Shown piece by piece: positions 19,465 through 27,800 of a stretch of 64,000 nt of DNA (the first letter of the stretch is position 1; each line of letters begins with the position of its first letter). The notes below the pieces were generated by a model. That model worked only from the letters and a program-made list of their open reading frames with translations, searched no databases and was not told where the DNA came from. The position numbers were made by a program, and so were the translations under genes. Source of the stretch: Methylomusa anaerophila (GTDB taxonomy: Bacteria > Bacillota > Negativicutes > Sporomusales > Sporomusaceae); contig NZ_AP018449.1 of assembly GCF_003966895.1 (NCBI RefSeq), positions 2,497,501-2,561,500 of the forward strand. Reading direction: 5' to 3'.

Positions 19465-20248
19465 AACCTGTTGGAATTTCCGGGAAATGATATTCCAGTT
19501 GACCAAGAATGAAATTGTCAAGCGGTACAAAGGATCTTACGCCGGTGTTCTGTGGTCGCTGCTGACGCCGTTGCTGATGCTGGCCATTTATACCTTCGTA
19601 TTTTCTTTTGTATTCACGCCCCGCTGGGCAGTGAACCATAGCCAGGCTTCTTCTTCCTTTGCTTTGGTACTTTTTTGCGGCCTTACGGTTTTTACTATTT
19701 TTTCCGATGTGATTGCCCGGTCGCCCGGGCTGATTACGGGCAATGCAAATTATGTAAAGAAAATAATCTTTCCCCTGGAACTGCTGCCGGTGAGCATAGT
19801 TGGCTGCGCCGTATTCAATAGTTTATTCGGTTTTGGCGTATTGCTGGCGGCTCAGTTTCTGCTTCAGGGCTTTATCCCCTGGACCGCCGTCTTTCTGCCG
19901 GCGGTACTGCTCCCTTTTATTTTGCTGACAATGGGATTTTGCTGGCTGATATCCAGTCTGGCGGTTTATTTGCGGGATATTGAAAATATAGTGGGCTTCG
20001 CCCTCACCGGTTTGATGTTCATGAGTCCGGTTTTTTACCCCCTGGAATCCATCCCCCGGAAGCTGCAATGGCTGTTTTTCCTGAATCCCGTGACCTACGC
20101 TGTGGAAGATGCCCGCAATGTGCTGCTTTGGGGCAATCCGCCCAACTGGGGAATATGGGGCCTGGAATGCGGCGCCGGTTTGCTGGTGTTATTGCTCGGT
20201 TATATGTGGTTTCAGAAAATCAGGGAAGGTTTCGCTGATGTTATGTAG
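19430..20248 (+). CDS. wzm: ABC-2 type polysaccharide export permease
   Basis: A 272-residue inner-membrane protein with six predicted membrane segments. It has the N-terminal NEIVKRYKGSYAGVLWSLLT block and the late MSPVFYPLESIPRKLQWLF and NPVTYAVEDARN blocks that define the Wzm/TagG/KpsM-like ABC-2 family. Together with the ATPase downstream it would export a lipid-linked O-polysaccharide across the inner membrane. ATG 19430 has GGGGAAGGA upstream; an ATG at 19409 would add seven residues. Confidence 0.9.
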   Translation: MMVGNALRQMIKTCWNFREMIFQLTKNEIVKRYKGSYAGVLWSLLTPLLMLAIYTFVFSFVFTPRWAVNHSQASSSFALVLFCGLTVFTIFSDVIARSPGLITGNANYVKKIIFPLELLPVSIVGCAVFNSLFGFGVLLAAQFLLQGFIPWTAVFLPAVLLPFILLTMGFCWLISSLAVYLRDIENIVGFALTGLMFMSPVFYPLESIPRKLQWLFFLNPVTYAVEDARNVLLWGNPPNWGIWGLECGAGLLVLLLGYMWFQKIREGFADVM

Positions 20249-20268
20249 TCATGTAAAGGTGTGAATAT

Positions 20269-22509
20269 ATGAACAACCAACAAAGTGTTCTGGTGCTGGA
20301 CTCGGTAGGCAAACGGTACAGTCTGTATGACAATCCCCGGGACCGGCTGAAAGATTTACTTTTTTCTTCTCTGGGGAAAAGTTGGAAAAGTTATGGCCGG
20401 GAGTTCTGGGCTTTGCGGGATGTATCGCTGCAGGTTGGCCGGGGGGAAACTCTGGGTATAATCGGACGCAACGGCAGCGGTAAAAGTACATTGCTGCAGC
20501 TTATTGCCGGTATCATAAAGCCCACTGAGGGACAAATCCGGGTCAGGGGAAAAGTTGCCGCTTTGCTGGAATTAGGCAGCGGCTTTAATCCGGAATTTAC
20601 TGGCAGAGAGAACATTTTTCTGAACGGCGCCCTGCTCAATATGTCCCGGCGGCAAATGGCGGCAAGAATGGACGATATTGTTAGTTTCGCCGATATTGGC
20701 CATTTTATTGACCAGCCGGTGAAATTTTATTCCAGCGGCATGTTTGTCCGGCTCGCCTTTGCCGTGGCCACTTCCATTGACGCCGATTTGCTGCTGGTGG
20801 ACGAGGCTTTGGCGGTCGGCGACGTATTTTTCCGCCAGAAATGCTATCGCCGGCTGGAAGAACTCCGCCGCCGGGGGATGGCGGTTATTCTGGTATCCCA
20901 TGCCATGACGGAAGTGCAGGAATTCTGCCGGCGTACTTTGCTGCTGCACTATAGTAAACAGGAGTTTTTAGGGGAGACGCTGGAAGCTGTAAATCGTTAT
21001 TATTTGCTGGCGGCAGAAGGGGAAGGAGCGGCGGATACGGCTGACGACAGCCTGGCGGCCGCCGGGGGCGAAGGCCATGAGATCCATCAGGCTTTAAATA
21101 CCCGGCCAATGGAGCCGGCCGCCATAGCCTGGCCGGAAAACGGTTTTTTGGATATGAGCCAGGTTAGCGGCATTATTACCAATGGTGAAGCGGAATGTAC
21201 CGCTATCGCCATTTGCGACGAGTTTGGCCGGGCCTGCCGTCTTTTTACCCAGGGCCAGACCGCCCACATATTTTATGAATTTAAAGCCCTCGCCGGCCTG
21301 GAAATACCGGTTGCCGGCATTACTATCCGCAATGATAAAAATATTATCGTCCATGGCAAAAATACGCTGCAATATGATACGCCGGTTCCCGCCAATATAG
21401 CTCAAGGGCAAAGAGTGCGATTTCATCATGAACTGCAGCTTTGTTTAGCGGCGGGAGAATATACTCTCGAGATTGGATTCTGTTCAATGAGGACCGCAGA
21501 CTATGCCCGCCGGTCCGCCATGTCCTCCGTGCAGCTGGGCAATGCTGTTTCCCGCAGCTGCGTTGTCGGCAATGCCGGCGTGTTTGCCGTCAGCATCAAA
21601 ACCGGGCGGAAACCGGTGGAACTAACCCACCACGGGATTTGCGACCTGCCGGGAAACTGCCGGCTGACAGCGCTGCCGGCGGCGGGGGACGGTGCCGCCC
21701 TTGTCTACCCGGAAACGGCCAATACCCAGGAGGACTTGTATGACATAGCTTATCGCTGGGGCTGGGAAACCCCGGCCTTGCGGGAATTGGTCCATTTGTG
21801 CTACAAAACTCCTGATTTTGCCGACAATGCCCGCCGTTATTACCAGTCGGCCGAATTTCAAGCGGCGATTGCTTTCCTGACTGACTTAAAGAAAGCTCCT
21901 GCCCCGGCGATTCATGTCCTGGATTTCGGCTGCGGCAACGGGATTGCCTCCTACGCATTAGCCCGGGCCGGATATACGGTGACCGGCATCGACTCCTCCC
22001 AGGGGGAAATTGCCGGTCTTTTGGCCGCGGCCCAATTGCAGGGCCTGGACCAAGTCCAATTTTCACTCCAGCATTCGCAAACAGAAAAACTGGCATTTCC
22101 CGACCGGTCTTTCCATATTGTCTGGATGCGGGAAGTGCTGCATCATATTCATGATTTAAGCGGTTTTCTCGCCGAGACAGCCAGAGTCCTGAAAGATGAC
22201 GGCATTGTCTGCTGCTTCCGGGAACACGTGATTTGGAACGAGGAACAACGCCGCGACTTCTTTGCCACCCATCCCTTTTATCCCATAACCAAAGACGAAG
22301 GCTGCTATTACTTGCAGGATTACTTACAAGCTTTTGCCGCCGCCGGCTTTGTAATGGAAAAAGTTCTCGATCCGGTGAGCAGTGTAATTAACACTTATCC
22401 CGGTCCTTGCCAGCCCAATGCAGTCTTTGACAGGGAAAAAGCCCAAGCCCGCAGCACCGGCAATGACTTATTTTCCTTTTTTGCGCGCAAGCCCGGGAGG
22501 TGGCCATAA
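20269..22509 (+). CDS. wzt: Wzt ATPase fused to a carbohydrate-binding domain and a methyltransferase
   Basis: A 746-residue three-part protein. Residues 1-250 are an ABC ATPase with Walker A GIIGRNGSGKST (G66-S73 core), the signature-like FYSSGMFVRLAFA and Walker B LLLVDEALAVGD. Residues of roughly 290-430 form a beta-rich domain (IAICDEFGRACRLF, AGITIRNDKNIIVHG) of the Wzt C-terminal type that reads the glycan end. Residues from about 530 form a class I SAM methyltransferase with VLDFGCGNGIASYALARAGY and the later VWMREVLHHIHDLSGF. In O9a-type systems a separate WbdD methylates the chain end that Wzt then recognises; here both functions appear in one chain. It ends directly against the next start codon. 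Confidence 0.9.
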   Translation: MNNQQSVLVLDSVGKRYSLYDNPRDRLKDLLFSSLGKSWKSYGREFWALRDVSLQVGRGETLGIIGRNGSGKSTLLQLIAGIIKPTEGQIRVRGKVAALLELGSGFNPEFTGRENIFLNGALLNMSRRQMAARMDDIVSFADIGHFIDQPVKFYSSGMFVRLAFAVATSIDADLLLVDEALAVGDVFFRQKCYRRLEELRRRGMAVILVSHAMTEVQEFCRRTLLLHYSKQEFLGETLEAVNRYYLLAAEGEGAADTADDSLAAAGGEGHEIHQALNTRPMEPAAIAWPENGFLDMSQVSGIITNGEAECTAIAICDEFGRACRLFTQGQTAHIFYEFKALAGLEIPVAGITIRNDKNIIVHGKNTLQYDTPVPANIAQGQRVRFHHELQLCLAAGEYTLEIGFCSMRTADYARRSAMSSVQLGNAVSRSCVVGNAGVFAVSIKTGRKPVELTHHGICDLPGNCRLTALPAAGDGAALVYPETANTQEDLYDIAYRWGWETPALRELVHLCYKTPDFADNARRYYQSAEFQAAIAFLTDLKKAPAPAIHVLDFGCGNGIASYALARAGYTVTGIDSSQGEIAGLLAAAQLQGLDQVQFSLQHSQTEKLAFPDRSFHIVWMREVLHHIHDLSGFLAETARVLKDDGIVCCFREHVIWNEEQRRDFFATHPFYPITKDEGCYYLQDYLQAFAAAGFVMEKVLDPVSSVINTYPGPCQPNAVFDREKAQARSTGNDLFSFFARKPGRWP

Positions 22510-23193
22510 TTGTTTAAGTTGTCTGCGTTGTTTGATAATATTAAAAATAGAATTCGTCAGGAGCTGCGGACATTTCTTTTTCCCCCGGCTTCCCCCGGCT
22601 CGCCCTGTCAGGCTGCGCGCCGGCTGGGCGCCCGGATTGCGGTGGGGGACGACACCTTATTGCTGGAATCCGCCCAGTTTCGTTTTGACGTGCCAACTCC
22701 CGACAACCGTCAATATATTTCCATTGGCGAAAAGTGCGTTATTGGCGGCAACTTTATTTTTGAATCGGCGGCGGGAAAGATCTCTGTAGGCGAGAGAACC
22801 TATATCGGCGGCGGCGTTAACTTAATATCCCGGGTTGGCATTTCCATTGGCAATGATGTAATTATTGCCTGGGGCTGCTATGTTTATGATCATAATTCCC
22901 ATTCGCTGCACTGGCAAGATCGCCGGCAGGATATTGAACAGTTTTCCCAGGACTTTAGGCGGCACCAATGCGGGATTATCAATAAAGACTGGTCCACGGT
23001 AAAGGCTAAACCGATAATGATTCAAGATAAAGCGTGGATTGGTTTTGAAGCAACAATACTCAAAGGCGTAACTATCGGCGAAGGCGCCATTGTCGGGGCA
23101 AAATCCGTTGTTGTCACAGATGTGGAGCCCTGGACGGTGGTGGCGGGCAATCCGGCCAGATTAATCAAGCGGCTTAGCCCCGAAGACCGGTAG
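22510..23193 (+). CDS. Left-handed beta-helix acyltransferase
   Basis: A 227-residue hexapeptide-repeat protein of the maltose O-acetyltransferase/WbbJ type, likely acetylating a sugar of the glycan in the cytoplasm. The imperfect hexapeptide ladder runs through CVIGGNFIFES, ISVGERTYIGGGVNL and ISIGNDVIIAWGCYVYDHN (catalytic His region). It ends with VTIGEGAIVGAKSVVV and the typical VVAGNPARLIKRL. The TTG start at 22510 follows GGGAGGTGG, which lies inside the end of wzt. Confidence 0.85.
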   Translation: MFKLSALFDNIKNRIRQELRTFLFPPASPGSPCQAARRLGARIAVGDDTLLLESAQFRFDVPTPDNRQYISIGEKCVIGGNFIFESAAGKISVGERTYIGGGVNLISRVGISIGNDVIIAWGCYVYDHNSHSLHWQDRRQDIEQFSQDFRRHQCGIINKDWSTVKAKPIMIQDKAWIGFEATILKGVTIGEGAIVGAKSVVVTDVEPWTVVAGNPARLIKRLSPEDR

Positions 23194-23241
23194 ACCGGCA
23201 ACAGCATTTGTTTTGTATAGCCGTCAAGGAGGATGGAAGGG

Positions 23242-25362
23242 ATGAGCGATAACCTTAAAGTAGGGATACCTTTGGTCGGGGGCCGCGCCTGGATGGGCGG
23301 CGTTTCCTATATTGAGCTGCTGGTCAAGGCAGTCCGGGGATTAACGGAATCTGAGCGTCCCCACTTATATATGATAGTGACAGAGGAGACGCTGGCGGAA
23401 TATCCCCTTTATCAGCCGTTGGCGGCTTACTATGACGGCATTCTCTATGTCGGGGAGCAGTCCGCCGCCGTGGATGACGCCATCGACCGTCCTTACCGGC
23501 AGTTTCCCGATACCGGCCAACTGTTCTCTTTTATTGACTTTTACTTTCCCTGTGTATTGGATGTGATCCCAGGAGAAAATTGCGCCGCCTGGATACCCGA
23601 TTTCCAGCATCGCAACCTGCCCTGGCTGTTCACCGACCAGGAGCGCCGCCTGCGGGACGAAAAAATAGATAAAATTGCGGCCCAGGCTAAGCTGGTTGTC
23701 TTTTCCAGCAATACCGTTGGCAATGATTTCAAAAAATATTATCCCCGGTCGCAGGCTGACTGCCGTGTGCTGCCTTTTTATTCCTATCCTCAACCGGAAT
23801 GGTATCAGGGAGAGCCGGCGGCTATTCAGACCAAATATGATTTGCCGGACAAGTTTATTCTTTGCTGCAATCAATTCTGGCTGCATAAAAATCATCATCG
23901 CCTGTTTGCCGCTGTGGCCGCCTGCCGCGGCCGCGGCCAGGACATTCAATTGGTATGCACCGGCTCAACCCGGGATTATCGTTTTGCCGATTATTATTCT
24001 TATTTGCGCCGGTATCTTGCCCGGTTGAGGATTGAAGACAACATCCGTGTTTTGGGCTTTATTCCCCGGGAAGATCAAATCCAGTTGATCCGCCGCAGTC
24101 TGGCCGTGGTCCAGCCGTCTTTATCGGAAGGCTGGAGTACGGTAGTGGAAGACTCGCGGGTTTTGGGAAAACCAATGCTGCTGTCGGATATTGCGGTGCA
24201 CCGGGAGCAGAATCCCCCCTATAGCTCCTTCTTTTCGCCAAATGACAGCGAAGACTTGGCCGGGAAAATGACTGACCTTTGGGAACAGAACCAGCCGGGC
24301 CCCGATCTCTGCCGGGAAAAGGAGGCCGAAGAAGCCGCTGCCGGTCTCGTGCGGGACTATGCAAAGCGGTTTGGCGAAATTGCCGCAATCCCGCAATGGA
24401 ATCCTTCCCGGCAAACGGCTCCTTCTATAAATATTTCCGGTCCAACCGCGGCAAGCCAAGTCCAATATCCTATAGAATTCGATGTTCCCCAGGCTTTGAA
24501 CCAAATGCTGTCCCATATCGGCAATGAATGCATTCAGTTTCTGCAAATATTGTATCAATATATTTTCCCGCCGGCGGTCATTGTCCAGTGGCAGTGCGGC
24601 TTGGGCGAGGGGGTCCATGTGCTGAATCTGGCCGGATACCAGGCGGCGGGAGTGGAGCCTGAACCCCAGGCATATGACATGAGCCGGGTGATTTTTTCCC
24701 AGCCGGTTTACCCGTCTTTCGCCTCCTGGCGCCAGGCTGGCGCCAATGCCCTGGACGCACTGGTTATCAATCTTCGGCCCGGTCAGGACCTGACCGGCCG
24801 GCAGGAGCTGACTGACGTTATCCAACAGAACTTAAAGGCTGACGGCCTATTGGTGTTGTTCGCCGCCGGGGACCAGTTGCCAAAGCTGGAGGGCGCACTG
24901 GTGGAGTATGGCTTTTCCTCCCGCCGGATCGAAGCAGGGCCGGAACCAGGGAGAAAATTGGTTTTTGCCGCCCGCCGTCCTTTGGAACCAGTTAGTGCCG
25001 AACAAATAAAAGACCGGCTGCTGATGACGGAAACCGGCGCCCTTTTACAGGTTATGGCTGAGTCGCTGGCCCAAAGAAGGCTGCAAGCCTCCCAACTGGC
25101 CGAACTCCGGGAGCGATTCGCCGAAAGCGAATTTGACCGGGGTGAGCGGCTCAAAATCATAGAACGGGTGGGCCGGCAGCTGCAGGAAAGCGAGGCTGAC
25201 CGGGCGGCCAGGCTAGTCGTGATTAACGAACAGCTAGTCGTGATTAACGAACAGAATGAAACCATTGCCAAACTGCAGGCCAAATTGAATAAAATCAGCA
25301 GACACTGGCTGATAAGGCCATTGCTGAAAATTCCTTCGCTGCGGCGGATTTTTGAACCATAA
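23242..25362 (+). CDS. GT4 glycosyltransferase with degenerate methyltransferase-like domain and coiled coil
   Basis: A 706-residue multidomain protein. The first 390 residues are a GT-B enzyme, with KVGIPLVGGRAWMGGVSYIE at the start and FILCCNQFWLHKNHHRLFAA and QPSLSEGWSTVVEDSRVLGK in the donor domain. Residues about 430-590 look like a methyltransferase fold with a worn SAM loop (VQWQCGLGEGVHVLNLAGYQ). The last 110 residues form an acidic and basic coiled coil ending in a basic tail (LLKIPSLRRIF). ATG 23242 has GGAGG nine bases upstream. The coil might hold it to Wzt or to other transferases; this is inference. It is in the same operon as the exporter. Confidence 0.78.
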   Translation: MSDNLKVGIPLVGGRAWMGGVSYIELLVKAVRGLTESERPHLYMIVTEETLAEYPLYQPLAAYYDGILYVGEQSAAVDDAIDRPYRQFPDTGQLFSFIDFYFPCVLDVIPGENCAAWIPDFQHRNLPWLFTDQERRLRDEKIDKIAAQAKLVVFSSNTVGNDFKKYYPRSQADCRVLPFYSYPQPEWYQGEPAAIQTKYDLPDKFILCCNQFWLHKNHHRLFAAVAACRGRGQDIQLVCTGSTRDYRFADYYSYLRRYLARLRIEDNIRVLGFIPREDQIQLIRRSLAVVQPSLSEGWSTVVEDSRVLGKPMLLSDIAVHREQNPPYSSFFSPNDSEDLAGKMTDLWEQNQPGPDLCREKEAEEAAAGLVRDYAKRFGEIAAIPQWNPSRQTAPSINISGPTAASQVQYPIEFDVPQALNQMLSHIGNECIQFLQILYQYIFPPAVIVQWQCGLGEGVHVLNLAGYQAAGVEPEPQAYDMSRVIFSQPVYPSFASWRQAGANALDALVINLRPGQDLTGRQELTDVIQQNLKADGLLVLFAAGDQLPKLEGALVEYGFSSRRIEAGPEPGRKLVFAARRPLEPVSAEQIKDRLLMTETGALLQVMAESLAQRRLQASQLAELRERFAESEFDRGERLKIIERVGRQLQESEADRAARLVVINEQLVVINEQNETIAKLQAKLNKISRHWLIRPLLKIPSLRRIFEP
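25213..25254 (+). repeat. Perfect 21-bp tandem duplication in a coding region
   Basis: The 21-bp unit starting CTAGTCGTGATTAAC occurs twice in a row (25213-25233 and 25234-25254). It encodes two copies of LVVINEQ, a single heptad, in the C-terminal coiled coil of the preceding glycosyltransferase. It is in frame and lengthens the coil by exactly one heptad. Confidence 0.95.
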
Positions 25363-25385
25363 ATCATAAGGGAGGCGGGCCGGAT

Positions 25386-26600
25386 TTGAAAATTGCCATA
25401 GATGTTGTGCCCATACGCACAGACGGCCAGGTCGGCGGCGCTATGCACGTAACCATTGAACTGATCAAAAAACTGGCGCAAATGAATGATAATGATAATG
25501 CCGTGAAGATTGTGCTGCTGACGGCGGCATGGAATGACCAGGCTTTCGCCGATATTTTTTCCCGGACAACCGTGGACCGGGTTATCGTTGCGCCGGCGGA
25601 TAATCTTGCGGCGGCCGGCGGCATTCGGGACAAAATGCGGCGTTTGATTCAGCGTTTGCGGCGCCGTCCGGTCCGCAAAGGGCTGCTCCGCCGGCTGGGG
25701 GTTGACTTGCTCTTTTGTCCCATGAGCGCCGTTACCTTTTATGAGGACGGAATACCTGCCGTCAGTACCATCCATGATATCCAGCATGAATATTATCCCC
25801 AGTTTTTCGATCCCCAAGAATTGTCTCACCGGCGGGCTTTTTATCAGGAAATTTGCGCCAAGGCCAGCGCCGTAATTTGTGTTTCAAAATATACTAAAGC
25901 TACTTTTAAAGAAAAATATGGTTTTCCCTCCGAACGCATGTATGTAGCTTATAACGGGGTGCAGGAGCGGCTGCGGCTGCCGTCGCCGGAACAGCAGCAA
26001 GCCATATTGGCGGCAAAAGGAGTAGGCGGCGATCCATATCTTTTTTACCCGGCTAACTTTTGGCGGCATAAAAACCATCTTATGCTGCTGACCGCCTTTT
26101 CCGCCTTTTGCCGCAAGCATCCGGAAATCGAAATAAACCTGGTCTTTACCGGCGCTCTGCAGGAGGAAAATGCCATTATCAAAGACGCTGTGGAACAAAT
26201 GGGACTGACGGATAAAACCCGTTTTCTCGGCTATCTTGCCGACGAAGAAATTGCCGTCATTATGCATCACTGCGCCGGTTTGATTTTTCCCAGTCTGTTC
26301 GAGGGCTTTGGCATTCCCTTGGTGGAAGCCATGAACTTTGGCAAGCCGGTGCTGTGCGCCAACACCACCAGCCTGCCGGAAGTCGCCGGCGATGCAGCCC
26401 TTTATTTTGACCCCAGAATACCGCAGCAAATGGAAGACGCCATCTTCAGCCTCTTAACGGATTCGTTGACCCGGGAAAAATTGTCGGCTAAGGGGCGTGA
26501 GCGGGCTTCCCTTTTTTCTTTGGACAATATGGCCGGGCAGTATATGCAAGCCTTTCAGCAAGTGCTGAAACAGACCGCTCCGGCGGCATCCTGCGGCTAA
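25386..26600 (+). CDS. GT4 glycosyltransferase
   Basis: A 404-residue GT-B enzyme: KIAIDVVPIRTDGQVGGAMH at the N-terminus, FYPANFWRHKNHLMLLTAFS in the donor domain and SLFEGFGIPLVEAMNFGKPV in the catalytic loop. The TTG start has GGGAGG nine bases upstream. It is the last gene before the IS630-family insertion, which separates it from the GT2 gene at 27801. Sugar unknown. Confidence 0.88.
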   Translation: MKIAIDVVPIRTDGQVGGAMHVTIELIKKLAQMNDNDNAVKIVLLTAAWNDQAFADIFSRTTVDRVIVAPADNLAAAGGIRDKMRRLIQRLRRRPVRKGLLRRLGVDLLFCPMSAVTFYEDGIPAVSTIHDIQHEYYPQFFDPQELSHRRAFYQEICAKASAVICVSKYTKATFKEKYGFPSERMYVAYNGVQERLRLPSPEQQQAILAAKGVGGDPYLFYPANFWRHKNHLMLLTAFSAFCRKHPEIEINLVFTGALQEENAIIKDAVEQMGLTDKTRFLGYLADEEIAVIMHHCAGLIFPSLFEGFGIPLVEAMNFGKPVLCANTTSLPEVAGDAALYFDPRIPQQMEDAIFSLLTDSLTREKLSAKGRERASLFSLDNMAGQYMQAFQQVLKQTAPAASCG

Positions 26601-26622
26601 AAGTATTTATCAAAGTATTTAT

Positions 26623-26649
26623 CTATATAAAATCTAAAAAAGATTTACA
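26623..26649. repeat. Left terminal inverted repeat of the IS
   Basis: Begins CTATATAAAATCTA and ends AAAGATTTACA. It pairs with the right end at 27763-27789 with 24 of 27 matching positions. Confidence 0.85.
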
Positions 26650-26727
26650 TTAGGGACTATTTTCTTTTGGTTAAATGTGGTATTTTTAAAATATACTTAT
26701 TCTTTAACCAAAGGAGCAGGGTTACAC

Positions 26728-27225
26728 ATGGAATCCTTAGATAATCGTCTAATTGCAGTAAATCATGCAATGAAGAATTGTAAAAACCGACGCCTGTTTG
26801 AGCGCTACCAAACCATAAAACTTTACTTGGAAGGTTATGATGTTCCTCAGATCGCCAAAATCACCGGTCGTTGTTTGAAAACAGTCTACAATTTTCTCAA
26901 CGCCTATCAGACCGGTGGCCTTAAGGCCCTTGCAATGAACTTCTCTCCTGGCAGACCCTCTTTTCTTACCAAGGAACAAAAACAAGAAATTCTTGATGTC
27001 CTGATCCATAAAAGACCCGAGGATGTAGGTTTTCCGGCAGAGATGAACTGGACAGGACCCATCCTTAGAGAATGGATAATTCGCACCTTTAATGTAGAAT
27101 ATTCTCGAAGTGGAACCAATGTATTATTGCACGAACTGGGCTTTACCTGTACTCGTCCAACCTATACTCTTGCTCATGCTGACCCAATTCAACAAGAAGA
27201 ATTCAAAAAAAATGGGAAACCCTGA
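26728..27225 (+). CDS. IS630-family transposase, N-terminal ORF
   Basis: A 165-residue product with an N-terminal helix-turn-helix region (QIAKITGRCLKTVYNFLNAY) that should bind the IS ends, followed by a second winged helix-like part (LREWIIRTFNVEYSRSGTNV). ATG 26728 follows AAGGAG at 26711-26716. The ORF ends shortly after a run of eight A at 27205-27212. A -1 shift on that run joins it to the downstream catalytic ORF in the correct protein register (EFKKKWETLRAD). Alone it lacks all catalytic residues. Confidence 0.85.
   Translation: MESLDNRLIAVNHAMKNCKNRRLFERYQTIKLYLEGYDVPQIAKITGRCLKTVYNFLNAYQTGGLKALAMNFSPGRPSFLTKEQKQEILDVLIHKRPEDVGFPAEMNWTGPILREWIIRTFNVEYSRSGTNVLLHELGFTCTRPTYTLAHADPIQQEEFKKNGKP
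27205..27212 (+). other. A8 slippery run, candidate -1 frameshift site
   Basis: Frame zero reads AAA AAA AAT here and stops at 27223-27225. Slipping back one base continues as KWETLRADLLHDKVD into the catalytic ORF. Programmed -1 frameshifting on A-runs is known in several IS families. A plain indel in an inactive copy would look the same. Confidence 0.65.
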
Positions 27226-27236
27226 GAGCCGATCTT

Positions 27237-27767
27237 TTGCATGACAAAGTTGATCGTATTTTGTTTCAGGATGAATCTATGATTCGGGATTATCAGGCTA
27301 TCGCCCGTACTTGGTTTCCAAAAGGGCAGCAACGCATTATCCCAACTTACGGTAAGCATCAAGGTATTAAACTTTTAGGCACGCTTGACTATGAAAGCGG
27401 CGAAATCTTTGTAATCGAAAGTGACCGTTATGATGCCGAGGTCTTTTTGTCCTTTCTACAGCAGATCCTTTTGAAGTATCCAGGGGAAAGAATTGTAATC
27501 ATTCTCGATAATGCCAGAATTCATCATGCCAATCTCTTACAGCCATTCTTAAAGAGTAACAAGGATCGTCTTACCCTTGTTTTTTTGCCGCCTTACAGTC
27601 CCAATCTTAATCTAATTGAAGAATTCTGGGGCTGGCTCAAGCATTCTTGTATCTACAACGTTTTTTATCACTCAACCAATGAAATTCGCCAAAGGATTCA
27701 AAGGTTTGTCGCTCAAATCAATCAAATGCCTTTAAAGGTCATTGATAGGTTGTGTTGTTCTTTGTAA
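27237..27767 (+). CDS. IS630-family transposase, DDE catalytic ORF
   Basis: A 176-residue DDE domain. The first Asp is in RILFQDESMIRDYQ, the second in IVIILDNARIHHANLL, and the Glu in YSPNLNLIEEFWGWLKH, all with IS630/Tc1-like surroundings. The stop codon lies inside the right inverted repeat. The TTG at 27237 is only a nominal start; translation most likely comes from the upstream ORF through the A8 run. All three catalytic residues are present, so the element could be active if the frameshift occurs. Confidence 0.85.
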   Translation: MHDKVDRILFQDESMIRDYQAIARTWFPKGQQRIIPTYGKHQGIKLLGTLDYESGEIFVIESDRYDAEVFLSFLQQILLKYPGERIVIILDNARIHHANLLQPFLKSNKDRLTLVFLPPYSPNLNLIEEFWGWLKHSCIYNVFYHSTNEIRQRIQRFVAQINQMPLKVIDRLCCSL

Positions 27768-27789
27768 ATCTTTAATAGATTGTATATAG
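27763..27789. repeat. Right terminal inverted repeat of the IS
   Basis: Reads TGTAAATCTTTAATAGATT then GTATATAG. It is the inverted copy of 26623-26649 with three mismatches and includes the transposase stop codon. Confidence 0.85.
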
Positions 27790-27800
27790 GAGTATTTATT

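Larger units (their letters stand above)
26623..27789 (+). mobile_element. IS630-family insertion sequence, about 1.17 kb
   Basis: A two-ORF DDE transposase lies between matching terminal inverted repeats. The left end at 26623-26649 and the right end at 27763-27789 are 27-bp inverted repeats with three mismatches. TA dinucleotides occur in both outer parts, as expected for IS630 TA targeting, but the precise border cannot be fixed because the repeats extend through TATATA. Related AGTATTTAT motifs flank both sides. The element sits between two glycosyltransferase genes and appears not to interrupt either one. Confidence 0.88.

Noticed and set aside
19084-22096. Several long minus-strand ORFs opposite wzm and wzt
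   Set aside because: They are GC-driven shadows of conserved plus-strand genes with clear domains.
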